Below, in pieces: positions 1 through 8,814 of a stretch of 64,000 bases of DNA. Within the stretch, counting starts at the first letter, position 1; every line of letters begins with the position of its first letter. Location: NCBI GenBank assembly GCA_003222395.1, contig QHWB01000046.1, forward strand, positions 34,482 to 98,481, read 5' to 3'. Both the position numbers and the translations under genes were made by a program. The notes under the pieces are model-generated. The model was not told the origin of the DNA. It was given only the letters and a program-made list of their open reading frames with translations, and did not search any database. The DNA comes from Acidobacteriota bacterium (lineage in GTDB: Bacteria; Acidobacteriota; Vicinamibacteria; Vicinamibacterales; CAVVIG01).

Positions 1-99
1 GGAAGGGCTCGCCGCAGCCAGCAAAGGAGGCGCGATCGGTTTCGTCACGATCAGCGTCATGGCTGTGACAGTAGCAATCATGATTCGCTTCACGTCCAT
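1..99 (-). CDS. Secreted protein, N-terminal fragment (runs off the left edge)
   Basis: An ATG at 99 on the minus strand is preceded by a clear Shine-Dalgarno (GAAAGGAG, 103-110). The 33 visible codons start MDVKRIMIATVTAMTLI and stay open to the window edge. They read as a signal peptide: basic n-region, hydrophobic core, then an Ala-rich stretch that could hold the cleavage site. The gene follows the cytochrome/TPR gene ending at 238 in the same direction, with about 138 nt between them. The mature protein is outside the window, so no function can be given. Confidence 0.6.
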   Translation of the reverse strand, partial: MDVKRIMIATVTAMTLIVTKPIAPPLLAAASPS

Positions 100-237
100 A
101 CACTCCTTTCGCGCGGTGCGCGCAACGTGGCACGAGCAGAGCAATAGTGTCGCCATCGTCGCTCAGTGGCTCAGCCGCAGATGGCGCCGTTCTCAGCAAG
201 CAGTTTTTGTGGAAGGTGACCGCCGTGACCGGCGTTC

Positions 238-2265
238 TTACCGTCGCTCTCTTTTGAAGGATTCCAACCTTCGGCGGATGTCGGCCGCCAAGTCGTCCCG
301 ACCGGTCGTGGACGCCAGATCCAGCGCCGCCTGCGCGGTGCTGATGGCGCGATCGAGCCGATTGGCCGAGAAGTACGCGACCGCGAGCGTATCCAGGACG
401 AGCGCGTCCTGCTGTTTCGTCATCTGCGCAGCGTGCTCGGCGAGCCGCACGGCTTCATCGGGCGCGCGCACGTCGTGACGCTCCGAGGTGGCCAGGATCC
501 AGGCCAGATCAACGAGTGCCGCCGGCAGGTCGGCGTTCAGCTGGAGGGCGCGGCGATAGTGCGCGATCGCTTCGTCAATCCGATCCCGCTGCGCCAGCAG
601 GCTGGCGCGAGTGGCCAGAGCCGATGCCAGATTGTCTCGCGCTTCCACGTTCGCCGTGTTCAACCGGACCGCCTCGGTGTACGACGCGATCGCCTCGTCT
701 GTTCTTCCTTGAAGCACCTGGACGGCGCCACGGTTGTTGTACGCCTCTGAAAAATCCGGCTTAAGCCGGATCGCGCGATTGAAGTGCTCCGCCGCATCAT
801 CGAGGCGCTTCTCCTTCAATAGCGTCGTGCCGAGATCGTATTGCGCGTGCGCCGAGCTCGGCTCGAGTCGAACCGCGTCTTCGAGCTGAACGATCGCATC
901 CGCCGTGCGACCGGCGGCGAGGTAACAGAACGCCAAATCGGCGTGGAGCCTGGCGGCATTTGGGTTGATCTCGAGCGCCTTCTCGTCGCCGGCGATGTCT
1001 TCCTGCAACATCTTCGGCGCATAATCCACGTCGAGCGCCGCGCGGTCGCTGCTGGTGCGCGCCGCGAGCTGCAGCCACAAATCGCCCATCTCCGATGCGG
1101 TTGTCTGCCCGAACGTAACGCGCTTCGGCGGCCGGTTCGGGTTCCGGATGTTGTCGGCCGTATTGTCGTAGGTGTACTGCATCGTCAGCGTGGTGCCGCG
1201 CGGCAGCGAAATCGGCCGACGGAATCGATAGACGTCCTGCCATCTGAAATCCCAGTCCCTGATGTAAATCAGTGGCGTCGTCGTTCCGTCGGGCAATCTC
1301 GCAAATCCTTTCATCTCCCTCGCCAGGTTATGCGCGTGCGGCTGAACGCTCAACACCTCGACGTCCACTGGCAGCACGTACGAGTCGGTCACGCTGTAAT
1401 CCCGTGTCCCTGCGGGAATGTCGATGCTCTGCCGGCCAAGCCGTACCATGTACGGCACACGCAACGGCGGCTCGTCGGTGAAGAACAATCCTACGCGCAC
1501 CTGAACGCGCTCCGGCTTGCCGGTTGGCATCATGTGAACCTCGACGACGAGATCGCTGCCGGCTTCCAGCCGCCACGCCGTGTCGTCGAGCATGTGCGGC
1601 GCCTGACCCGGCGTCCAGCCGAGAAAGTGGCCGTCGGGGAACAGGGCACCGCGACCGCCGCCGCCCTCGAAGCCAGGCCCGGGATCGTCATCGTCGAGCC
1701 GACGAGACGATCGTGTGCGATCGATCTTGACGTTCGCGTGATGGACAGCCCTGGGAACGCCAGGATGGAATTCGAGACCCTTGACGTATCGACCCGTCGG
1801 CATCTCGATCGGGATGACGAAGGTGCGGAACACATCAGGGCCGTCACTTCCGAGCAGGTACGGCTCCGGCATCGAGACGATAAGATCCGGTTTCCCGAGC
1901 TGCCAGTCGCCGGCCCACCGCGGCGCCGGCGGAAGGTCGTTCGCATCGCCCTCGGGCGTGCCGAGCTCGACCCATTGCTGAATGAGCTCGACCTGTCGAT
2001 CGCTCAATCGCCGCTCGCCGGCAAACTCTCCATAGCCCGGTTCGGGTTTCCAGGGCGGCATCGATCGGCTCTTGGTCATCGCCGCGATCAAATGCGCGCG
2101 CCGGCGCACATCGTCATACGTCAGCAAACTGAAGGGCGCGGCCTGACCCGGCCGATGACACGACGCGCAGTGCTCGAAAACAATCGGCGCGATATCGCGG
2201 GCGAACGTCACCGTCGCCGCGTTCAGCGCGACGCCTGCGAACGCGAGGCCGACGACGCTCAGCAT
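238..2265 (-). CDS. Cytochrome c / copper type II monooxygenase-like / TPR fusion protein
   Basis: A 675-residue exported protein with three parts. After a hydrophobic leader, one haem c motif (CASCH, residues 33-37) lies in a cytochrome c-like segment. Residues about 130-390 resemble the copper type II ascorbate-dependent monooxygenase (PHM-like) fold, with candidate copper ligands in the HHAN, VEVHMM and QPHAHNL segments. From about residue 410 there are tandem TPR repeats (AEHFNRAIRLKPDFSEAYNN type). The start lies 7 nt after the stop of the TonB receptor gene and has no good Shine-Dalgarno, so translation is probably coupled to it. The substrate is unknown. Monooxygenase activity is an inference from the fold and has not been shown for this architecture. 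Confidence 0.8.
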   Translation of the reverse strand: MLSVVGLAFAGVALNAATVTFARDIAPIVFEHCASCHRPGQAAPFSLLTYDDVRRRAHLIAAMTKSRSMPPWKPEPGYGEFAGERRLSDRQVELIQQWVELGTPEGDANDLPPAPRWAGDWQLGKPDLIVSMPEPYLLGSDGPDVFRTFVIPIEMPTGRYVKGLEFHPGVPRAVHHANVKIDRTRSSRRLDDDDPGPGFEGGGGRGALFPDGHFLGWTPGQAPHMLDDTAWRLEAGSDLVVEVHMMPTGKPERVQVRVGLFFTDEPPLRVPYMVRLGRQSIDIPAGTRDYSVTDSYVLPVDVEVLSVQPHAHNLAREMKGFARLPDGTTTPLIYIRDWDFRWQDVYRFRRPISLPRGTTLTMQYTYDNTADNIRNPNRPPKRVTFGQTTASEMGDLWLQLAARTSSDRAALDVDYAPKMLQEDIAGDEKALEINPNAARLHADLAFCYLAAGRTADAIVQLEDAVRLEPSSAHAQYDLGTTLLKEKRLDDAAEHFNRAIRLKPDFSEAYNNRGAVQVLQGRTDEAIASYTEAVRLNTANVEARDNLASALATRASLLAQRDRIDEAIAHYRRALQLNADLPAALVDLAWILATSERHDVRAPDEAVRLAEHAAQMTKQQDALVLDTLAVAYFSANRLDRAISTAQAALDLASTTGRDDLAADIRRRLESFKRERR

Positions 2266-2272
2266 GGACGAT

Positions 2273-5113
2273 CTAGAACTTCAAGTTCGTCGAAATCCGC
2301 AGCAGCCGCGGCTGGAGAATCTCCAATGGCGCGCCAAGACTTGCGCCGAAGTTCTGGTTTTCGCTCAGCACGACGTTCGAATTGAGCACGTTGAATACAT
2401 CCAGGCTCGCATCGAACCGCACCCTGCCGACGCCGAAGATCCGTCGCAGGCTCACGTCGACCTGATTCCAGCGCTTCAAGTACTTGGTTCCGGGGGGGAC
2501 GAGGTTGACGGTGACCGACTGGGTTCGCTGTCCACCAGGAAACACGTTCGCGGGGACGGCCCAGTTCACCGCCAGCGGCGCCCCCGCATAGCTTTGGAAG
2601 TTGGCGCCCACCTGCAGGCCCAACGGGATGGGGTACGCTCCCACGAGCTTGAAATCGCTCCGAAACGGAATGTTCAACTGGCTCTGATCGCAGTAGCGAA
2701 ACGTGTTCGGATCCCAGGAGGTCGCTGTGGTGCCGACGAGAGGCTGAGGTGCCAGACCCTCGCACGCAACGGTAATCGTCCGCTCGGACGACAAACCGCC
2801 GAAGACGCTGCCGCCCCTGGGCAGCTGCGCCGAGAAGCTCACTTCGAGACCGTCGAAGGTCTGACGGCTCTTGTCTCGATCCGTGCTGGTCGTGTCGATC
2901 AGATCCACCAACCCCTGTTTCGCCCGGTTCAGGTTGTAGATCGTAACGGGCTCACCATCGAGCGGGCTCGCGGTCTGAAACGCGGTGTAGTCGGAGAGGC
3001 TCACGAGCGTGTTGATCTGCTTCTCCAGGTTGTAGAACACCCGCCGATACCAGGCGGCGGTGACGGATACTCCAGAAAACAGCTCGCGATCCACGCCAAC
3101 GCTGTACTCGATGTTGTACTGCCGCTTGATGTTCGGATCGGGATGCCTGGGCGGCGCGGCGCCGAAATTGACGTTGTTGCTCGGCCCGATTTCGCTCTCC
3201 TGGGCGATGTCGTCGCGGTTCGAATCGCTCCAGTTGCGAGTGTCGCTCTGCAGCGACGCGGGGTTGTAGCGAAGCGTGAAATTGGTCGTGTCGTTCTTGT
3301 TGTAGCGGTTCACGCCGAGCCGGAGCGCGGTCTTGGCATCACCGGTCAGGTCGTACACGGCGCCGAGCCGCGGCGCGACGTTGAACCATTCCGGCAGGTT
3401 CGACATCTCGGGAAACTGGCGGAAGCCGACGAAGCGGCCCGGTTCGATCGACTTGGGCTCGATCGACACGCTGAAGTACTCGAACCGGATCCCGGGGTTC
3501 AACGTCAGACGCCGGAGCTTCCAGGAATCCTGCACATAGAACCCGAGGTCCGCATTCAAGTGCTCGCGCGAATGGGTCGGGGTGTTGTACACAATCACCG
3601 AGTCGGGTACGCCTGAGCGATAGCGCTGGATCAGGTCCGCATTGGAATCGAAGTCGCGCCAGTACGGACCGTACCGCCACTGGACGCCTGTCTTGAGCGA
3701 GTGAGAGCCGGTCACGTACGACGCGGACGACGTGAGCATGTACAGGTACGGGTAGTCATGCTGCTCGGGCACGGCCGCCGTCGTCCTCGTGTTCAGCACG
3801 ATGTCCTGTCGTGAAGCCGATGAGAACCAGTCGGCAGAGCCGCGTGGCTTGCGCACGTCAGGCTGGTAAATGAAGTTGATGGCGTTCACGGTTCCGCCCC
3901 ATCCCGCCTCGAGCAGAAGCTTGTTCGTTACCGTCGACGTCCATTTCACCGCCGTCGTGTAATAGAGCACGTCGGTGCGGCGACGGGCCGCGGTCAGCAC
4001 GTCCGTGCCCGACGCATAATCGTGCGGCACGTTCTTGATCGGGCGATCGATGTACGCCGTGAGCTTGTTGCGGGGTGTGAGCTGTGATGTCAGGCGTACG
4101 GTGAATTGATACAGGCGCTGATCGTAGAGTCCGGGGCGGCCGTCGGGATAAAAGCTGTTGGCGATGACGTTCGCATTGCCGATATCCCGATAGGATCCAA
4201 AGAACCATAGCCTGTCTCGTTTGATCGGCCCGCCGGCCGACACGTTGACATCGTACACGTAGTCGACGGCATCGCCCTGCCGGAGCCCTTTATCCTGCAG
4301 CTCCTGCGTGAGGTTGTGGCCCTGAAACGAGCTGCCCGTAAATCCCACGAAGCTCGAGCCGCTGAAGGCATTGCCGCCTTCCCGAGGAATCAGGTTGATG
4401 TGCACGCCACCTGCCGAGACTTCAGCGCCCGGCGAGCTGGTTTGCACCGTGACTTCCTGCGTCATCGCATCGTTGTGATTCGGCTGCGTCTCGCCCCCGA
4501 GGTACATCGAGTTCATCTTCATGCCGTCGACGTCGATGGTGTTGTCGGTGGCCGGCAGGCCGTGCAGCAACAGCCGCTGCTGCGTCGCGGTTCGCGCGCC
4601 GCCGACCGCCTGCGTGTTGGGTTTGACGCCCACCGCGAGCGCGCCGAGCTGCGCGTAGGTCCTGCCGGTTGGAATCGCATCCATCAGATCGCGCTTTAGG
4701 ATGGCCGTGTGCTGCGTGCTCTGGACGTCGACGATGGGCGCGTCGCCGCTGACCGTGATCGATTCTTCGAGTGCCCCGACCTTCAATTCGGCATTGACGG
4801 TCGCGGTGAAGTTGGACGGCAGGTCGATGCCGTCGCGCACCAGCGTCGCAAAGCCGGAAAGGGCGAACGTCACTTTGTAGAGGCCGGGCCGCAAATCGAC
4901 GATCGTGTATCGCCCCTGCTCGTCGCTGACGGCGACGCGGACGCGCTCGATGAGCGCGGTGCTGGCCGCCTGCACGGTCACGCCGGGCAGAATGCCGCCG
5001 CCAGAATCCTTGACGATGCCCGAGATGGCACTTTGTGCTGAGACTGTGAAAGGGATCGCCGCGAACGCGATCACGGCGGAGACGATGATCGTCCCGGATG
5101 TCTGTCGACCCAC
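2273..5113 (-). CDS. TonB-dependent receptor with carboxypeptidase-regulatory-like N-terminal domain
   Basis: A 946-residue outer-membrane receptor of the Oar-like type common in Acidobacteriota. The start is GTG at 5113, set by AAGGAGG five nt upstream; a signal peptide ends near AQSA. Residues about 28-110 form a CarboxypepD_reg domain (GIVKDSGGGILPGVTV). A plug domain follows (about 120-230). The rest is Tyr/Phe/Asn-rich beta-barrel sequence and the protein ends in Phe (ISTNLKF), as outer-membrane barrels do. It would import a substrate using TonB energy; the substrate cannot be told from sequence. It is co-oriented with the cytochrome/copper/TPR gene 7 nt downstream, which suggests one transcript and a shared substrate. 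Confidence 0.9.
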   Translation of the reverse strand: MGRQTSGTIIVSAVIAFAAIPFTVSAQSAISGIVKDSGGGILPGVTVQAASTALIERVRVAVSDEQGRYTIVDLRPGLYKVTFALSGFATLVRDGIDLPSNFTATVNAELKVGALEESITVSGDAPIVDVQSTQHTAILKRDLMDAIPTGRTYAQLGALAVGVKPNTQAVGGARTATQQRLLLHGLPATDNTIDVDGMKMNSMYLGGETQPNHNDAMTQEVTVQTSSPGAEVSAGGVHINLIPREGGNAFSGSSFVGFTGSSFQGHNLTQELQDKGLRQGDAVDYVYDVNVSAGGPIKRDRLWFFGSYRDIGNANVIANSFYPDGRPGLYDQRLYQFTVRLTSQLTPRNKLTAYIDRPIKNVPHDYASGTDVLTAARRRTDVLYYTTAVKWTSTVTNKLLLEAGWGGTVNAINFIYQPDVRKPRGSADWFSSASRQDIVLNTRTTAAVPEQHDYPYLYMLTSSASYVTGSHSLKTGVQWRYGPYWRDFDSNADLIQRYRSGVPDSVIVYNTPTHSREHLNADLGFYVQDSWKLRRLTLNPGIRFEYFSVSIEPKSIEPGRFVGFRQFPEMSNLPEWFNVAPRLGAVYDLTGDAKTALRLGVNRYNKNDTTNFTLRYNPASLQSDTRNWSDSNRDDIAQESEIGPSNNVNFGAAPPRHPDPNIKRQYNIEYSVGVDRELFSGVSVTAAWYRRVFYNLEKQINTLVSLSDYTAFQTASPLDGEPVTIYNLNRAKQGLVDLIDTTSTDRDKSRQTFDGLEVSFSAQLPRGGSVFGGLSSERTITVACEGLAPQPLVGTTATSWDPNTFRYCDQSQLNIPFRSDFKLVGAYPIPLGLQVGANFQSYAGAPLAVNWAVPANVFPGGQRTQSVTVNLVPPGTKYLKRWNQVDVSLRRIFGVGRVRFDASLDVFNVLNSNVVLSENQNFGASLGAPLEILQPRLLRISTNLKF

Positions 5114-5510
5114 GGTTGCCTCCTTCGCCGGAATTTCCGCCTTGGGCCGGTCGAGTTCGGCAGCATGCTACATCCTGCACGTGGCGCTTCGGACGAAATT
5201 CTTTCGCTTCGGTCATCGCCGATGTTCGATGTCAGTCCATCGGGAAGGGGCGCGACTCGCTTCCCTCGTCGCGAGCGTCGTTCAGTGCGGAAGTTGTGGC
5301 CACAGTCGCCCGTACGTCCACGTACCGCCGAGCGCCCTCGGAAACGCGACGAGCATCACAGGTATCCCCGCGCCGATCAGCGCGACGAGCGGACCCGGGG
5401 CAATGATGTGATGTATCAGCGGAGCGATCGAGGCAACTCCCATCCTTCGCGTCCGAGCGCATTCAGCTCGCGGACAGGAAGCAGCTGAGCGGCACGCCGG
5501 TTCAGCCCTG
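5114..5510. other. Divergent spacer between TonB receptor and GuaB-family gene
   Basis: About 400 bp separate the divergent starts at 5113 and 5511. The Shine-Dalgarno of the receptor is at 5119-5125. The only coding-like stretch is a 53-codon minus-strand ORF, listed separately. No confident promoter or terminator could be picked out. Confidence 0.4.
5282..5443 (-). CDS. Possible small membrane protein
   Basis: A 53-codon ORF starting at ATG 5443. The product begins MGVASIAPLIHHIIAPG and has one long hydrophobic stretch (residues about 5-33), so it could be a single-span membrane protein. The ribosome site is poor (AAGG directly next to the ATG). It lies in the spacer between two divergent real genes. 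It could equally be chance; no family is recognised. Confidence 0.3.
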   Translation of the reverse strand: MGVASIAPLIHHIIAPGPLVALIGAGIPVMLVAFPRALGGTWTYGRLWPQLPH

Positions 5511-7034
5511 GTGTGGCCGTTGCACACGCGTCCATTCGTGCCGCGGGATACGACGGATCTGTTGCGCTTCGTGCAAGGGTGCACGTTCGACGATTTCCTG
5601 CTGACGCCTCAGCTTGGCATCGTGCCCAGCCGCGATCCGGCGGTCATCGATCTCACCAGTCAATTCACCAGCCAGATTGCGCTCAGGCGCCCAATCGTGT
5701 CGGCCAACATGGACACGATTACCAGAGCCGCCATGGCCGTGGCTCTCGCAGAAGAGGGCGGGATCGGCGTGATCGACCGCGGGTTCCGCGCCGGCGATAT
5801 CTCGCCGCAGATCGTCGAGGTGACGGCCGTCAAACGGACGCAGCACGGCATCATCGCGGATCCGCACACGATCGACGCGGGCCAGCGCATATCCGACGCC
5901 CTGCAGCTGATGGACCGAACCGGCGTCGGAACGCTCGTCGTGACCGCCGGCGATAAACGACTCGCCGGCCTGCTGACCCGGCGGGATGTTCGATTCGTCA
6001 GCGGCGATGCGCTCGTCGCGGACCGCATGACGCCGCGCGATCTACTCGTGGTTCACGCCGGCCCGATCTCTTCCGCTGACGCCGAGCGCCTCATGGCGGA
6101 ACGAAAAATAAAGAAAGTCCCGCTCGTGAACGCGGACGGAACGGTGCTGGGTCTCATTACGGCCAAAGACCTCATCAAGCACCGAACGCACCCGTTCGCG
6201 ACACGCGACGACCAGGGTCGGCTCCGAGTAGCGGCGGCAGTCGGTGCGACCGGCGACTATCTCGAGCGCGCCGTGGAGTTGCAGCGGGCCGGTGCGGACG
6301 CGATCGTCATCGACATCGCGCATGGCCATTCGCTCGTCATGGAGCGAGCCATCGAGCAGCTGCGAAAGCGGGTCGGCTCGGTTCCGCTCGTGGCCGGCAA
6401 CATTGCCACCGCCGAGGGGGCGACGTTCCTGTTGGAACGCGGCGTCGACGCGATCAAGGTGGGTATCGGTCCGGGTGGCGGCTGCACCACGCGGCTCGCG
6501 ACGAATTTTGGGGTTCCGCAGGTCGAAGCGCTCGTGCGGTGCCAACAGGCTATCAGCGATCGCGTGCCGCTGATCGCCGACGGCGGTGTAAAGCGCGATG
6601 GCGCGTTCGCGCAGGCACTGCTGTTCGGCAGCGACTCCGTGATGCTGGGCAGCGCCTTTGCCGGCACTGAGGAAACTCCCGGAGAGATCGTGCTGAAACC
6701 GGTCGTCATGCCCGAGTCGCAGAAAGTCGCGCGCGTCCCGTTCAAGGTGTTTCGCGGGATGGCCTCCGTCGGCGCCGTTCGCGATCGGCTCGATCTGGAG
6801 GACGTCGACCCGCGGGAGTTGGAGACGCTTGGATCGGAGGGTCTCGAGGTCAGCGTGCCGGCACGCGGGTCGGTGCGCACAATCATCCACGACATGCTGA
6901 AGCATCTGTGTTCGGCGATCAGTTATGGAGGCGCGGATACGCTGCAGCAGTTTCGCAAGCGGTTCTGGTCGGAGCCGCAGCGATACCTGATTCGACTCTC
7001 GCACGCCTCGCGGATGGAATCATTCGAGCGCTGA
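5511..7034 (+). CDS. GuaB-family (IMP dehydrogenase / GMP reductase-like) protein with CBS pair
   Basis: A 507-residue TIM-barrel enzyme of purine nucleotide metabolism. Residues about 24-105 open the barrel (CTFDDFLLTPQ, SANMDT). A CBS-domain pair sits at about 115-226. The catalytic loop is GPGGGCTTR with the nucleophile at Cys325. HGHS (271-274), PLIADGGVKRDG and FRGMASVGA follow. It lacks the Arg-Tyr dyad that true IMP dehydrogenases carry in the mobile flap, and in this it resembles the actinobacterial GuaB1 branch, whose members act as GMP reductases. The start is uncertain: GTG 5511 has no clear ribosome site and no ATG lies nearby. Cytoplasmic. IMP dehydrogenase versus GMP reductase cannot be decided from sequence alone. 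Confidence 0.85.
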   Translation: MWPLHTRPFVPRDTTDLLRFVQGCTFDDFLLTPQLGIVPSRDPAVIDLTSQFTSQIALRRPIVSANMDTITRAAMAVALAEEGGIGVIDRGFRAGDISPQIVEVTAVKRTQHGIIADPHTIDAGQRISDALQLMDRTGVGTLVVTAGDKRLAGLLTRRDVRFVSGDALVADRMTPRDLLVVHAGPISSADAERLMAERKIKKVPLVNADGTVLGLITAKDLIKHRTHPFATRDDQGRLRVAAAVGATGDYLERAVELQRAGADAIVIDIAHGHSLVMERAIEQLRKRVGSVPLVAGNIATAEGATFLLERGVDAIKVGIGPGGGCTTRLATNFGVPQVEALVRCQQAISDRVPLIADGGVKRDGAFAQALLFGSDSVMLGSAFAGTEETPGEIVLKPVVMPESQKVARVPFKVFRGMASVGAVRDRLDLEDVDPRELETLGSEGLEVSVPARGSVRTIIHDMLKHLCSAISYGGADTLQQFRKRFWSEPQRYLIRLSHASRMESFER

Positions 7035-7075
7035 GGCGTGAATCACGACGATCTCGCGACAAACGGGAGGAGAGA

Positions 7076-7291
7076 ATGACGATGCCCGACGAGCATGACG
7101 ATGATCTGGATTCGGAAGTGGTCGAAGGCGCGGAAATCGAGACGGAGAAGTTCGAACAGGCGGAAGACGAGGAGGAAGTCGCGCCGATGACGCGCGTGAC
7201 GAATCCGTCGCGCTCTGTGGAAGAAGGCAGAATGCCTGCGGGCGCGAAGGAGGAGGAAGAGCCCGAAGACGAATCGAGCGACACGATCTAG
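7076..7291 (+). CDS. Small highly acidic protein
   Basis: A 71-residue protein. The ATG at 7076 is preceded by GGGAGGAG (7065-7072), a strong ribosome site, which picks this start over an upstream open stretch. It is rich in Glu and Asp along its length, with no cysteine and no membrane segment, and is probably disordered. It follows the GuaB-family gene by 41 nt on the same strand and may be co-transcribed. No family is recognised and no function is assigned. Confidence 0.65.
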   Translation: MTMPDEHDDDLDSEVVEGAEIETEKFEQAEDEEEVAPMTRVTNPSRSVEEGRMPAGAKEEEEPEDESSDTI

Positions 7292-7297
7292 CGTGAT

Positions 7298-7576
7298 CTA
7301 TTTGATCTTCGACTTTGCCTTCCGCCGCTCCGCCCAGTACCGTTTCATGCGTTCCGAGACCGCCCGGCGCGCCGCAGCGGACATCGTTCTGGCGCGTTCC
7401 GTTGCCTTGTTCACCGACCGGCGCAGGGCGCGGCGGCGCTTGGGAAGAGCGAGCTCCGGGAACGTCCGCTCGATGGCGATGATTTCGGCCCGGAGCTCTT
7501 TCAAGATCACTTCTGCGCCTGCGCGAGCCAGCTCACGCAGTCTGTCTGAACTCAGTCGGTTTGCCGCTCTGGGCAT
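7298..7576 (-). CDS. Small basic protein with C-terminal RMKRYWAERRK motif
   Basis: A 92-residue, Arg/Lys-rich, predicted helical protein. The tail (SAAARRAVSERMKRYWAERRKAK) resembles a short motif seen at the ends of many small bacterial proteins thought to bind nucleic acid. It converges with the acidic protein gene (7 nt between stop codons). A 188-bp spacer separates its start from the divergent amidohydrolase gene and should hold both promoters. DNA or RNA binding is inferred only from charge and motif. Confidence 0.65.
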   Translation of the reverse strand: MPRAANRLSSDRLRELARAGAEVILKELRAEIIAIERTFPELALPKRRRALRRSVNKATERARTMSAAARRAVSERMKRYWAERRKAKSKIK

Positions 7577-7764
7577 CCGATCTCCTTTTGGCCGGGAAGG
7601 TTTCTATCGGCGCTTCTCACAGGGTTTCTACCACATTGTAGGACGATGCAAAGATCTGGCGGGCTCATCCAGCGACGGCGCAACCTGGCCCGTACTTCGT
7701 CGGGTTCACGCACCGACCGATATCTGGCGTCCAGGCGAACCGTCAACAGCGACGCGGAGGGCAC

Positions 7765-8814
7765 ATGAACGAATTCAATCGACGAGACTTTCTGACCCGC
7801 GCGATGGCGGCTCTCGGTCTGTCCGCGGCCGCCCGCCGGGACGGTTTCGCGGCGTTCATGCAGGACGCGGCTGGCGCCAGCGCGCAGCGCATCGACATCC
7901 ACCACCACTTCGCGCCGCCGGCGTGGGTCGCGGAGGTGAAGGGGCGGCCGCTGCTGCAGACGGCCAACACGACCTGGACGCCGGAAAAGTCGATCGAGGA
8001 TCTCGACCGCGCCGGCAGCGCGGCGGCGGTGATCTCGATCACCAATCCGGGTCTGTGGTTCGGCGACAGTCAAACCACGAACCGAATTGCGCGCGCGTGC
8101 AACGAGTACGGCGCGAACCTGGTGCAGCGGTATCCGACGCGGTTCGGTCTGTTTGCGGCCATGCCGCTGCCCGACATCGACGCGACCCTGAAGGAAATCG
8201 CGTACGCGTACGACGCGCTGAAGGTCGACGGCATCGGTCTGTTCACCAGCTACGGTGACAAGTGGTTGGGGAATCCCGCGTTTCGCCCGGTAATGGAGGA
8301 GCTCAGTCGGCGCAAGGCCATCGTCCACGTCCATCCGACCGCGGCGAACTGCTGCCGGAATCTGGACTACGGGACCGCGCCCGGGAGCATCGAGTACGGC
8401 ACCGATACGACGCGCGCCATCATCGGCGTGACGTTCAACGGCGACACCACACGCTATCCCGACATCAGGTTCATCTGGTCGCACGGCGGCGGGGCGGCGC
8501 CGTTCCTCGCCGGCCGAATCGATGGCGGCTCCCGCAACGCGGCGGACCGGATGCCGGCGGGCTTCATCGCCGAAGCGAAGAAGTTCTTTTACGACACGGC
8601 AGGCGCCGCCAACCGCGGCGCCATCGCGTCGCTGCTGGAGCTGGTGGGTACGTCGCAGATTCTCTTCGGAACCGATTTCCCGCCCGGGGGAACAAACCTC
8701 GCGGTGGCCAAGGCGGTCGCGGATCTCGGCTACTTCAAGGCCGCCGACCTTCGCGCGATCGAGCGCGACAACGCGGTCAGGCTGCTGCCGCGCCTCAAGG
8801 CATCGGCGGCTTAG
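7765..8814 (+). CDS. Secreted amidohydrolase of the ACMSD-like family
   Basis: A 349-residue metal-dependent hydrolase or decarboxylase with a TIM-barrel fold. The N-terminus (NRRDFLTRAMAALGL) is a Tat-type signal with the RR core, so the folded enzyme is probably exported. The first metal site is DIHHHF, close after the signal. Later landmarks are VHVHPT (barrel His), IWSHGGG and LFGTDFP, whose Asp is the usual final metal ligand. GGAGGG four nt before the ATG fixes the start. The family includes aminocarboxymuconate-semialdehyde decarboxylase and relatives acting on aromatic breakdown products; the substrate here is unknown. Its 3' end overlaps the convergent cytochrome gene by 20 nt. Confidence 0.85.
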   Translation: MNEFNRRDFLTRAMAALGLSAAARRDGFAAFMQDAAGASAQRIDIHHHFAPPAWVAEVKGRPLLQTANTTWTPEKSIEDLDRAGSAAAVISITNPGLWFGDSQTTNRIARACNEYGANLVQRYPTRFGLFAAMPLPDIDATLKEIAYAYDALKVDGIGLFTSYGDKWLGNPAFRPVMEELSRRKAIVHVHPTAANCCRNLDYGTAPGSIEYGTDTTRAIIGVTFNGDTTRYPDIRFIWSHGGGAAPFLAGRIDGGSRNAADRMPAGFIAEAKKFFYDTAGAANRGAIASLLELVGTSQILFGTDFPPGGTNLAVAKAVADLGYFKAADLRAIERDNAVRLLPRLKASAA

